From assembly GCA_937906775.1 (NCBI GenBank), contig CALCUD010000130.1:1-26167 (forward strand): 26,167 nucleotides of DNA. Reading direction: 5' to 3'. Positions 6,826 to 14,084 of this stretch are shown piece by piece. The stretch is from an uncultured Clostridia bacterium (GTDB lineage: Bacteria > Bacillota > Clostridia > Christensenellales > Aristaeellaceae). Made by a program: the position numbers and the translations under genes. Each line of letters begins with the position of its first letter. The first letter of the stretch is position 1. The notes under the pieces were generated by a model. That model made no database searches and had not been told where the DNA came from. It saw only the letters and a list, made by a program, of their open reading frames with translations.

Positions 6826-7527
6826 TCATTCCCGGCGGCTGACCCGTCCCATGCACAGGACCGCCTTCATCGCCAGCAAAGCGCATCCAGCCTGGATAGC
6901 GAAATCCGCCGTCCCGCTTCCGGTCGTCACACGGCCTGTACGAAGCAGCGCCGTCATCACCGCGCCTCCAAGAAACACGAGAACGCATGCCAGCGCGTAT
7001 CCCGTGTTTTTTTGTTCTTCGCTCCCCCGCCAGATCCACAGAGCCAGGCAGAGCAGCATCAGCGCAAAGGCGACGGGAAGGCGCACGTTCATTGACAGGA
7101 GTCGGAAACCGGCTTCGCCGTGGAGCGGCTCCGTGATCCAGGTCACCGTACTCCATAACGTAGCCGATACGGCGAGAACATCCCCGTTTCCGGTCAGATC
7201 CTCCTTCCGGAGGATTACCCACAGGCTGAGCGCAAGGAAGCAAAGCAAAATCAGAAAAAGCTCCGGCCGTGCCGGCATCGGATCACGCAGGAAGGAAAGC
7301 GTCCCGGGAGTCCACATCCGGTCCGCCTCTGCAGATGCCGCGACTCCTGTCATATCGGGTTCAAAGGATTTCCAGACCGCGATCGCCGGAAGCAGGCCGA
7401 AACCGGCACCGTTCATCAGCGTGCCGAAGCCGCGGCCTCCCCGCCGCCGGAAAAAGGCATTCCACAGCAGGGTGAAGATCAGGCAGGTCAGCAGGCTGAG
7501 CCCGGCTCCCGCCATGAAAAGAAGCAT
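6826..7527 (-). CDS. Multi-pass membrane protein, unknown function
   Basis: I cannot assign this 233-residue protein to a family. It is strongly hydrophobic, with about six or seven likely membrane segments (roughly residues 3-23, 39-52, 89-107, 115-131, 147-165, 176-196 and 207-226) and short charged loops such as FFRRRGGRGFG (about 25-35). No catalytic motif stands out. Its ribosome site AAGGAGGG lies inside the end of the upstream GT2-GtrA gene, 7 nt before the ATG, and only 3 bases separate the upstream stop from the start. The two are therefore one transcription and translation unit. This suggests, but does not show, a role in moving or using the lipid-linked sugar made by its neighbour. 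Confidence 0.75.
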   Translation of the reverse strand: MLLFMAGAGLSLLTCLIFTLLWNAFFRRRGGRGFGTLMNGAGFGLLPAIAVWKSFEPDMTGVAASAEADRMWTPGTLSFLRDPMPARPELFLILLCFLALSLWVILRKEDLTGNGDVLAVSATLWSTVTWITEPLHGEAGFRLLSMNVRLPVAFALMLLCLALWIWRGSEEQKNTGYALACVLVFLGGAVMTALLRTGRVTTGSGTADFAIQAGCALLAMKAVLCMGRVSRRE

Positions 7528-7530
7528 CCG

Positions 7531-8661
7531 TTATCCCTCCTTGAAAACCCAGGCCCGTTGAACACCGTAGCTGGCAAAGTAAAGAATAAAGTCCGTGATC
7601 AGCTTCGCAACGGTACTGCTCATGCCTGTCCGGCTCAGAAGTGTTGTTCCTGCAGCGCTGAGGAGCATGATCGCAATGCAGAGCAGGGCATAGCGCACAA
7701 AAGCGCGCCTACCGTTTCCTTTTGCTTTGAACACGATGTTTTTGTTGATCAGGAAGTTCACCGTCGCGGAAATAACGCGGGCAATGACGGTGGAAAGCAG
7801 AATTCTGGAAGCCAGCTTCTTATCGCCGTTGGAAAAGATCACAAGATTCAACAGGTTGAAAAGGCCCTGATCCAGGAGAAAGCAGAACAGACTTGCACCC
7901 ATAAAGCGGATGAATCCACCGCAGATCACCTTCAGAATGCGCATGCTGTCGCGGAAGGGGTGATAGTGGCTGCCGCTGTTGTCATTCTCATAGACTGTTT
8001 CAATGGAAACAGGGATCATTTTCAGACCGATACGGGTACAGCCGATCAGAACGTTCATTTCATATTCGAAGCGTTCTCCCTCGACCCCGGTCATAAACGG
8101 TAGATCCTCCGCCCGGAAAGCCCGCAATCCTGTCTGTGTATCGGAAACCCACTTGCCGTAAAGAAGCAGGAATACAAGCGAAGTGGAACGGTTGCCCAGC
8201 CGGCTCTTTACCGGCACGTTGCTCTGGCTGAAATCACGCGTTCCCAGATATAGCGCGCGTTCCCCGGTTTCAAGTTTTTCCGCCAGTTTCACGCAGTCCG
8301 GCACAGTGTGCTGTCCGTCGGCGTCCGCAGTGATCACGCCGCTGATCCCGGGCAGATTGTCCCGGATCCATGCGTATCCTGTTTTCAGCGCGACTCCCTT
8401 ACCGTGATTGACATCGTGATGCAGTACGGTTGTCCGCGGGATCGCGGCGATCCGTTCGAAAATCGGCTGATAGCTTTCAGCGGATCCGTCATCGACAATA
8501 ACAATATGACCGAATCCGCTCTCTTCCAGTTTTTCGACATAAGCAGGCAGACGTTCATCCGGCTCCAGGGAAGGAATCAGTATGACGGCGTCGTCAAGGG
8601 CTTTGAGGCGTTCAGCTTCGGTGAGTCCGCGATCCGGGGACTGCTTTTCTGTAATGCCCAT
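7531..8661 (-). CDS. GT2 glycosyltransferase fused to a GtrA-like membrane domain
   Basis: The 376-residue protein joins two domains. Residues about 24-245 are a GT2 enzyme of the dolichyl/polyprenyl-phosphate sugar synthase type, with IVIVDDGS (53-60), TADADGQH (111-118, the metal-binding DxD) and SDTQTGLRAF (173-182). Residues about 252-376 are a GtrA-like domain with four membrane helices, ending in the typical YGVQRAWVFK. Such proteins make an undecaprenyl-phosphate-linked sugar on the cytoplasmic face, and GtrA domains are thought to help flip it outwards for glycosylation of wall or surface polymers. An ATG at 8691 is in frame but has no ribosome site. The ATG at 8661 has GGAG 7 nt upstream. 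It starts the unit that includes the membrane protein at 6826-7527. Confidence 0.92.
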   Translation of the reverse strand: MGITEKQSPDRGLTEAERLKALDDAVILIPSLEPDERLPAYVEKLEESGFGHIVIVDDGSAESYQPIFERIAAIPRTTVLHHDVNHGKGVALKTGYAWIRDNLPGISGVITADADGQHTVPDCVKLAEKLETGERALYLGTRDFSQSNVPVKSRLGNRSTSLVFLLLYGKWVSDTQTGLRAFRAEDLPFMTGVEGERFEYEMNVLIGCTRIGLKMIPVSIETVYENDNSGSHYHPFRDSMRILKVICGGFIRFMGASLFCFLLDQGLFNLLNLVIFSNGDKKLASRILLSTVIARVISATVNFLINKNIVFKAKGNGRRAFVRYALLCIAIMLLSAAGTTLLSRTGMSSTVAKLITDFILYFASYGVQRAWVFKEG

Positions 8662-8717
8662 GGTAGTTCTCCGGTCCTTTCCGTTGTTCATTCAAAATGA
8701 CGGAACAAAGAATCCTT

Positions 8718-8736
8718 TTCATCCCGCGGGGATGAA
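8718..8736 (-). promoter_or_regulatory. Palindrome in the 5' leader of the GT2-GtrA gene
   Basis: TTCATCCC, three bases, GGGATGAA is a perfect 8-bp inverted repeat. It lies about 20 bases downstream of the minus-strand -10 box at 8756-8761. No T-run follows on either strand, so it is more likely an operator or a leader hairpin than a terminator. Confidence 0.45.
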
Positions 8737-8755
8737 TCACAAAATTCCACTGTGC

Positions 8756-8784
8756 ATTATACTGTATTTTGTGGTAAAACACAA
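8756..8784 (-). promoter_or_regulatory. Promoter of the GT2-GtrA unit
   Basis: On the minus strand a perfect TATAAT (8756-8761) follows TTGTGT (8779-8784) at a 17-base distance. The -35 box matches only its TTG. It stands back to back with the plus-strand promoter, whose -35 begins at 8787. Confidence 0.6.
8769..8784. promoter_or_regulatory. Possible shared operator between divergent promoters
   Basis: TTGTG, six bases, CACAA is a perfect inverted repeat that covers the minus-strand -35 box and stops two bases before the plus-strand -35 box. A protein bound here could affect both promoters. The arms are short, so chance is possible. Confidence 0.35.
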
Positions 8785-8786
8785 CA

Positions 8787-8815
8787 TTGACATACAATAC
8801 CTGCAAGATTATAAT
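8787..8815 (+). promoter_or_regulatory. Consensus sigma-A promoter of the CofE-like gene
   Basis: TTGACA (8787-8792) and TATAAT (8810-8815) are both perfect and 17 bases apart. The start codon is 36 bases after the -10 box, and a GGAGGTG site lies between them. Confidence 0.93.
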
Positions 8816-8851
8816 GTTAAATCAATCGAAGAATACCGGAGGTGTTCATCC

Positions 8852-9607
8852 ATGGGAATCATTCCTTCCCGCAATCTGGAAGAGCAGAAGCGCGAGCAAA
8901 ACGGGATCACCTACTTTGACCGCGGCACACTTGAAGGGAAAAACGGCCGGAAGTACGATCGTTTCGCCATTCAGACGCACTTTGTCGAGGTCGGCGAAAG
9001 CCAGGCTGAGCTCGTAAAGAAATATGTCATGCCTCTGTATCAGGAAGGCGATCTGCTTTCCTTCGGCGCCAAGGTCATGGCCATGTGTACCGGAAATGTC
9101 AAAACCCGTGACGAAGTAAAGCCCGGCTGGTGGGCCAATCATCTCTGGAAGTTTGCCGGGATCAACACCACCGGCGTCGGTATGCATGAGCCCTACAAAC
9201 TGCAGCTTGTTATTGATATGTGCGGTCTTCCCCGCGTCCTGTTCGCCGCGTTCATCAGCGCGGTCACCCGTCCCTTCGGGGTTCACGGACTGTTCTACAA
9301 GATCTGCGGAAAGGGCGTCGGCGGGATCGACGGCTTCTATTTCCGTTCAAGCTTCGAAAGATACAAACAGATGGCGCTGATCAATCCTCCGAATCCGGTA
9401 GAGCTCTGTAATCAGCTGGAAAAGGACACCGGGATCCCCGTTGTTCTTATGGATGCTAACGATATCGAGCAGAATCAGCTCGGTAAATGCGACGATTTCC
9501 CTCTCACCGATGACGAGATCCAGGACGCCATGGCCGACAATCCTTCCGGCCAGGGTGACGAGCTGACGCCCTTGATCCTGATCCGTCCTCTGCCGGTGGA
9601 ATCATGA
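8852..9607 (+). CDS. CofE-like protein (coenzyme F420-0:L-glutamate ligase family)
   Basis: Members of this family include the enzyme that adds glutamate to F420-0, as well as many uncharacterised Clostridia proteins in genomes not known to make F420. The 251 residues carry the matching features: YDRFAIQTHFVEVGES (35-50) as the first strand, EGDLLSFGAKVMAMCTG (65-81, equivalent to the GDILVISSK-type segment), and LMDANDIEQNQLG (199-211, like the DANDLxxNxLG motif). The long GNVK...WWANHLWKF and ITRPFG-like middle part also fits the uncharacterised branch. The frame is open further upstream, but GGAGGTG at 8838-8844 is 7 nt before the ATG at 8852. The end overlaps the DUF1643 gene by ATGA. The biochemical role here is unknown, and I would not infer F420 synthesis. 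Confidence 0.82.
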   Translation: MGIIPSRNLEEQKREQNGITYFDRGTLEGKNGRKYDRFAIQTHFVEVGESQAELVKKYVMPLYQEGDLLSFGAKVMAMCTGNVKTRDEVKPGWWANHLWKFAGINTTGVGMHEPYKLQLVIDMCGLPRVLFAAFISAVTRPFGVHGLFYKICGKGVGGIDGFYFRSSFERYKQMALINPPNPVELCNQLEKDTGIPVVLMDANDIEQNQLGKCDDFPLTDDEIQDAMADNPSGQGDELTPLILIRPLPVES

Positions 9608-10221
9608 GGCATATTCCTTCCTCCGACACGTTTCATGCCGGGGTCCTGACCTTTGAGGAGGCGCTCCGGCCGACGAACAGCGATTACGACCGTTCCCGCT
9701 GGATCTATGTGCCGGACCGTTATTCCGAATACCGATATATTTTGGGGACGCGTGGAACGCGTCCCCTTGTCTGCGTCGGGATCAACCCGTCGACCGCCGC
9801 GCCGGGCGCGCTGGACAATACGCTGAAAAGCGCACAGCGGATCGCCCTCGGCAACGGATATGACAGTTTTATCATGTTCAATGTATACGCCCAGCGTGCG
9901 ACGCTGCCGGATGATATGGAACACGAGATGAATCCCCTGCTTCACGCTGAAAATATGAAAGCTTTTGCCTGGATCCTGGATAATATTCAGGGGACGCCCG
10001 ATATCTGGGCCGCCTGGGGCGCAATCATCGAAAAACGTCCATATCTTCCGCTCTGCGTACAGGATCTGGTCACGGTCGGTAAAGCCCGGGGCGCCCGGTG
10101 GTTTACCGCGGGTCCACGCAGCAAAGCCGGGCATCCTCATCATCCGCTGTATCTAAAATCAGACTCCGGTCTGGATCTCTTTACGGATATCGAATCATAC
10201 CTTTCCCGTATGTCCGGATAG
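9604..10221 (+). CDS. DUF1643 domain protein
   Basis: This 205-residue protein belongs to DUF1643, a widespread family without an established function. The marks are YRYILGTRG then LVCVGINPSTAAPGALDNT (55-73, with the family's NPSTA and Asp), ALGNGYDSFIMFNVYAQRAT (81-100), and DIWAAWGA further on; the C-terminal part ends in the GxPxHPLYL block. I see no signal peptide or membrane segment, so it is cytosolic. Its ATG lies within the last codons of the CofE-like gene (ATGA overlap), so the pair is probably translated together. Bases 9744-9766 inside the gene form a perfect 9-bp hairpin that encodes a GTRGTR repeat. Confidence 0.85.
   Translation: MRHIPSSDTFHAGVLTFEEALRPTNSDYDRSRWIYVPDRYSEYRYILGTRGTRPLVCVGINPSTAAPGALDNTLKSAQRIALGNGYDSFIMFNVYAQRATLPDDMEHEMNPLLHAENMKAFAWILDNIQGTPDIWAAWGAIIEKRPYLPLCVQDLVTVGKARGARWFTAGPRSKAGHPHHPLYLKSDSGLDLFTDIESYLSRMSG
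9744..9766 (+). repeat. Perfect hairpin inside the DUF1643 gene
   Basis: GGGGACGCG, five bases, CGCGTCCCC forms a 9-bp GC-rich stem within the coding sequence and encodes part of GTRGTR at residues 48-53. It could be a small REP-like repeat that inserted in frame, or a chance palindrome. No second copy was noticed in this window. Confidence 0.55.
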
Positions 10222-10254
10222 TTTATTCGGCCATAACAGTATACCGTCATTGAC

Positions 10255-10305
10255 AACCCCGCCCTCAAAACAGAGGACGGGGTTGCGTTTATCATATCTT
10301 TTTTT
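10255..10305 (+). terminator. Terminator after the CofE-like/DUF1643 pair
   Basis: AACCCCGcCCTC, six bases, GAGGaCGGGGTT forms a long stem (10255-10284) with one mismatch. Seven Ts stand at 10299-10305, separated from the stem by 14 bases, so the form is not ideal. The hairpin may also serve the converging gene that ends at 10323. Confidence 0.6.
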
Positions 10306-10322
10306 CACAAGAAGAAGCCGGA

Positions 10323-11051
10323 TCAGTTGATTCTCATTACATCCGCAACCTGCCCGTCTTCATTCAAAGCAAAGCCGAATTCCAGCGTTTTCCCGGAGGC
10401 TTCGCCTTCCGGCGCCCGGTCAAGCATAAAGATCAGGCTTCCTTCATTACCGGCCGGATTTTTCACAGGAATGAAGAAGAAACCTGTAGACGTCTTCAGC
10501 GGATCCTCCTCATTTTCACGTTCGTCGATTTCATAGCAGTCCGCCAGTTCCAGAATGCCGCTGTTATCCGGAATCATGGTCCACTCATATCCGGTGGCAG
10601 GGCTGCCCGGAAGGGTAATCTGCAGAGTCCTTCCGTCAGAGTATTCGTATCCTTCGCTCCAGTCGGCAAAGAAGTCCGCTGTTTTCTGTGAGTAACCCAG
10701 ACAGTACAGTTCCCCGTTTTCCAGCGTGCAGTAAAGAGCCGCGCGTACATCCGTCATTTTCCCGTCGCTCAGGTCAACCGTCACAATGAAAAGTTGCGAT
10801 TCGCCACGTGCGGCTTCCGGAAGAACATAACTGGCAGAGGTAACGCCGTTGACAGTTCCGCCGTCTGTCAGCGGCTCCATTGTATAGTCTCCGCTGAAAA
10901 AGCTGAAATATGTCTTCTTTCCTTCCGGTACGCGAACAGTCAGCACCTCTCCGGCGGTCTCAAAGATCTCCGCCGTCCGGATCGGTTCATCCGCCGCCGC
11001 AAAAGTGATCGCCAGAAGAATCGCTGTCAGAATTGCCGCTGTTTTTTTCAT
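10323..11051 (-). CDS. Secreted protein with a chagasin-like (inhibitor I42) domain
   Basis: The 242-residue protein has a clear signal peptide (MKKTAAILTAILLAITFAAA, cut near A20). Its N-terminal half (about 22-130) is not recognised. The C-terminal half (about 140-242) resembles the chagasin family of cysteine-peptidase inhibitors. LPGSPATGYEWTM (147-159) takes the place of the L2 loop NPTTGYxW, and it is followed by a GFFFIPVKNPAGNEGSLIFMLDRAPE block (190-215) like the family's closing strands. Real inhibition is not shown; the domain may act only as a binding module. The frame extends to a GTG at 11066, but GAGGAG lies 5 nt before the ATG at 11051. It lies 58 bases downstream of the GT-C gene and may be the last gene of the murB operon. 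Confidence 0.78.
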   Translation of the reverse strand: MKKTAAILTAILLAITFAAADEPIRTAEIFETAGEVLTVRVPEGKKTYFSFFSGDYTMEPLTDGGTVNGVTSASYVLPEAARGESQLFIVTVDLSDGKMTDVRAALYCTLENGELYCLGYSQKTADFFADWSEGYEYSDGRTLQITLPGSPATGYEWTMIPDNSGILELADCYEIDERENEEDPLKTSTGFFFIPVKNPAGNEGSLIFMLDRAPEGEASGKTLEFGFALNEDGQVADVMRIN

Positions 11052-11109
11052 TCTTTCTCCTCTCACATCCTGTTGTCATTCAATAGCCTGTGTCCTGCGG
11101 ATCACTGTT

Positions 11110-13098
11110 TCATCCGTCCTGTTTCACACGGTAGACGGTCGCCTCGCCGTTGGAGAACACGGTCTGGAACATCGAATCCAGCGCTTCCTCATCCACTTCA
11201 TAGGAATCCCTCTCATAGGAAGAAACCAGAATATAGTCCACTCCGTATTTTTCAAGGATCTCTTCATGGTTTGAGGGATCGGAATAGAAGGTATACAGAT
11301 CCGTCTTTCTTTCTGATGTGTCGAATCCGTGCCAGTACAGCCACAGATCCGGTCCGCAGACGATCGTTTTCCCGCCGATGCTCAAAACCGGATTCAGATG
11401 CTGCGTCCCGGTCAGAAATACCGCATTCTCCTCCGTTTCATTCTTTGCAAATTCCCCCACGGCAACCGATTCGGCACTGTAAGCCTGATAGTCCGACACG
11501 CATTCCCGCCAGACCGTCAGCCCTGCGCTGAGGAAAAAGACAGCCGCCGCCAGCACCGCGATCACGTTTCTTGCCCGCAGTCCTTTCAATCTGTGCCAGA
11601 TATCGCGGCACCAGTCGGCAATGATCATGCAGCAAAAGAGATAAGCCGGATAGAACAGTTTGTTATTGTCATACTCATTCGGCTGGAAACGGATCAGTTC
11701 CGCAGCAAGGATGATCGGCAGGGCAAAGCAGAACAGCCTTCTTCTTTCCGGTTTTTTCTCGATCAGCGCCAGCAGCAGGATCACAAACGGCAAACCGATG
11801 TTCTTGACATAGAACCACAGGTACAGATCCCGCATTCCGTTTCCGCCCGGATTATTGACCCAGTTGAACTGAAAAGTCAGAAAACCGCCCGCATTTCCTT
11901 TCTGAAAGGTCTGCGCGAAGGTGAATCCGAAAAGTTGCGGAAGCGCCAGTACCGCAGCGATTCCGCCGTAAACAGCATAACGGCTGAAAACGGTCAGCCT
12001 GTTTCTGGACTCCGGTCTGTTCAGATTTTCTCCCCGAATCAGGTCGTAAATCATCACGCCGGCGGAAGCCAGTGCCAGAGCCAGAAAACTGTGCGTATGG
12101 ATCAGCGGGATCATGCCGGCCCAAAGTCCCAGCAGGATTTCGCCGCGGAACCCTTTCTGAAGTTCCCTGTCCGATGGGGTAAACACAGTCTTCAGCAGAT
12201 AGAAACAGGGAAACGCCGCGCACCATCCGCCCAGCAGTGTCCTCTGCGGAATCATCATGTCACAGATCACATTGCTCCAGCGAAGATTGTTCGGATCCGG
12301 CTGATTGGTAGGCGTCTTGTAATATCCCGTCAGGATCGCGTCCACACGTTCGAATACGGTCAGCGTTCCGTTTTCCGTTCCGCCCGCGAGGTCAAAATCA
12401 TAAAGGAATCCCAGTCCGCCGTTCAGGAAGAACAGCAGCGCTGCCAGGATCACCGTTCTCTTTCCGCCCGTCATCTCCCGGGCCATGACAGTGACGCCCA
12501 TATAGCAGAGCGCCATCATCAGCGTCCCCGGCAGGATCACCGAAAGCTGCAGACTGCAGCCCATCAGATAAAAACTGGAACTCAGGCTGTCCGTCAGGAA
12601 AGGGTAACTCAGCCGGTATCCCGGATAAAAAGGATAATCCGCGGGAAAATGTTTTCCGGCGAGATTGGTGATGAAGCTCAGGTGCATCGGCAGATCCCCG
12701 TAGGTGCTCTGTCCGACGTTCCAGTTTCCGTCCGCGTCGATCCGCATATTGTGCGTATATTGCAGATACGCGCTCAGAACAGTCAGCGGAATCACGATCA
12801 GCAGCATTTGTTTCAGCAGCGCCGATTCCTTTTCGTCCCACCCGGCGGGGGCTCTTCTGTCCCTGAAAATAAAACAGACGATTGCGATCGCGCTCCCCAG
12901 CCCCAGCGCGGCCAGATGCGCGAAAACATCAAATTTCCATATAAATGCAAAAATCGCGGGAAGCGTCATTTCCTCCACGATACCCAGGCTCATTCCCAGC
13001 CACAGCCTGTTCAGCGGGCGATGGCGCGGAAGCAGAAAGCGGACGGACACGCATCCGAGAAACAGAAATAAAATCAGATACCCGACGGACAGGATCAT
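11110..13098 (-). CDS. GT-C type membrane glycosyltransferase
   Basis: This 662-residue protein has about 12 or more membrane segments and a soluble C-terminal part. The first extracytoplasmic loop carries TYGDLPMHLSFITNLA (132-147), with the Asp and His (D135, H139) placed as in GT-C enzymes such as GT39 and GT83 family members. FYPGYRLSYPFLTD (157-170) and a later loop with THSF-type residues follow. The C-terminal about 110 residues (from ENAVFLTGTQHLNPVLSIGG) form a globular domain. Such enzymes use polyprenyl-linked sugars on the outer face of the membrane to modify wall polymers or proteins. The acceptor and sugar cannot be named. Its ATG overlaps the TGA of whiA (ATGA), so it is coupled to that gene, which is unusual company. 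Confidence 0.86.
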   Translation of the reverse strand: MILSVGYLILFLFLGCVSVRFLLPRHRPLNRLWLGMSLGIVEEMTLPAIFAFIWKFDVFAHLAALGLGSAIAIVCFIFRDRRAPAGWDEKESALLKQMLLIVIPLTVLSAYLQYTHNMRIDADGNWNVGQSTYGDLPMHLSFITNLAGKHFPADYPFYPGYRLSYPFLTDSLSSSFYLMGCSLQLSVILPGTLMMALCYMGVTVMAREMTGGKRTVILAALLFFLNGGLGFLYDFDLAGGTENGTLTVFERVDAILTGYYKTPTNQPDPNNLRWSNVICDMMIPQRTLLGGWCAAFPCFYLLKTVFTPSDRELQKGFRGEILLGLWAGMIPLIHTHSFLALALASAGVMIYDLIRGENLNRPESRNRLTVFSRYAVYGGIAAVLALPQLFGFTFAQTFQKGNAGGFLTFQFNWVNNPGGNGMRDLYLWFYVKNIGLPFVILLLALIEKKPERRRLFCFALPIILAAELIRFQPNEYDNNKLFYPAYLFCCMIIADWCRDIWHRLKGLRARNVIAVLAAAVFFLSAGLTVWRECVSDYQAYSAESVAVGEFAKNETEENAVFLTGTQHLNPVLSIGGKTIVCGPDLWLYWHGFDTSERKTDLYTFYSDPSNHEEILEKYGVDYILVSSYERDSYEVDEEALDSMFQTVFSNGEATVYRVKQDG

Positions 13099-14084
13099 CC
13101 ATTACCACCTTCTTCCGCGTATTTCCGGTCAATTTCCTCTGCAATGTCCATCAATCGGCGCATCCGGTGGTTGACGCCGCTCTTTCCGACGGGAGGATCC
13201 AGCATCTCCCCCAGATCCTTCAGGGACAGATCTGTGTTTTCCAGTCTCAGTCTGGCGATTTCCCGCAGCGCCGGCGGCAGGGTGAACAGTCCCTGGCGCA
13301 GCGAGATCTTTTTAATGGCCTCCGCCTGTCTTTGCGCGGCGTCCAGCATTTTCTCCCCGTTATGTTCGTCGCAGTTGGCCGCGCGTGTCGCTGAAGCTCG
13401 CATCTGCTTGCTGACGCGGATATTTTCCATTGCAAGTACGCTCTGACCCGCGCCCATCAGCGCCAGAATATCTGCGATCTGCTGCGCACCTTTCAGATAT
13501 ACCACCCGGCGATCCTTTCTGTCATACGCATGATACGGCAGCTCGCATTTTTCCAGCAGACGTTCAAGCACAGAAGGCAAACTGTCATCCTCCGCCTTCC
13601 ATTCGAAATGGTATTCCCGCTCCGGATCTGCCATCGTGCCCGCTCCCAGAAAAGCGCCGCGCAAAAAAGCCCGCCTGCAGCACTGCCGGGTCATAGGGTG
13701 GCGGGGAACCATCCGTTTCAGATGCACTTCACCGTTCTCGTCTGTTTCGGTCATATGCAGCGCCGACAGCAGGATCCGGGTATCGTCCTCGTTCAGCGTC
13801 AAAACGCAGGTCCTGCGCCCGCCGAGCCGGTTGGTCTGTGTAAAGTGAAGGGTCGGATTGACCCCAAGCTGCTTTTTCAGCAACGTAAAGATCCGCCGCG
13901 CGGTTCCCGCGTGATCCACCCGGTAGGTGACGAGCATTTTTCCTCTACCCCTGAAGGAAAGATGTCCGGAGGTCTGGGTCAGGGCCGAAAGCTCGCTGAG
14001 CATACAGCAGCTTTTCCCTGACGGCAGACGAACCAGTTCATCGCGCACCTTCGCGGAAAAGCTCTGCTTTTCTCCGCCGCGCAT
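13095..14084 (-). CDS. whiA: DNA-binding protein WhiA
   Basis: WhiA is a conserved Gram-positive protein with a LAGLIDADG-endonuclease-like fold joined to a C-terminal helix-turn-helix; it regulates sporulation-type division in actinomycetes and affects cell division and chromosome segregation in Bacillus. The 329-residue product starts SFSAKVRDELVRL, has the FLRGAFLGAGTMADPEREYHFEW block (about 138-160) of the homing-endonuclease-like core, and ends with the helix-turn-helix LSLKDLGEMLDPPVGKSGVNHRMRRLMDIAEEI. The catalytic residues of true nucleases are not expected in this family. Its ATG overlaps the TAA of rapZ by one base (TAATG), and its end overlaps the GT-C gene by ATGA. The rapZ-whiA order is common in Bacillota, which supports the call. 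Confidence 0.96.
   Translation of the reverse strand: MRGGEKQSFSAKVRDELVRLPSGKSCCMLSELSALTQTSGHLSFRGRGKMLVTYRVDHAGTARRIFTLLKKQLGVNPTLHFTQTNRLGGRRTCVLTLNEDDTRILLSALHMTETDENGEVHLKRMVPRHPMTRQCCRRAFLRGAFLGAGTMADPEREYHFEWKAEDDSLPSVLERLLEKCELPYHAYDRKDRRVVYLKGAQQIADILALMGAGQSVLAMENIRVSKQMRASATRAANCDEHNGEKMLDAAQRQAEAIKKISLRQGLFTLPPALREIARLRLENTDLSLKDLGEMLDPPVGKSGVNHRMRRLMDIAEEIDRKYAEEGGNG

Noticed and set aside
8692..8851. A riboswitch in the gap between the divergent genes
   Set aside because: Both leaders are short, and the sequence is explained by promoters and palindromes; no riboswitch core was recognised.
11329..13071. A 580-codon open frame on the plus strand
   Set aside because: It is antisense to the GT-C glycosyltransferase; its Gln/Arg/His-rich product is typical of a complement of membrane-protein codons.
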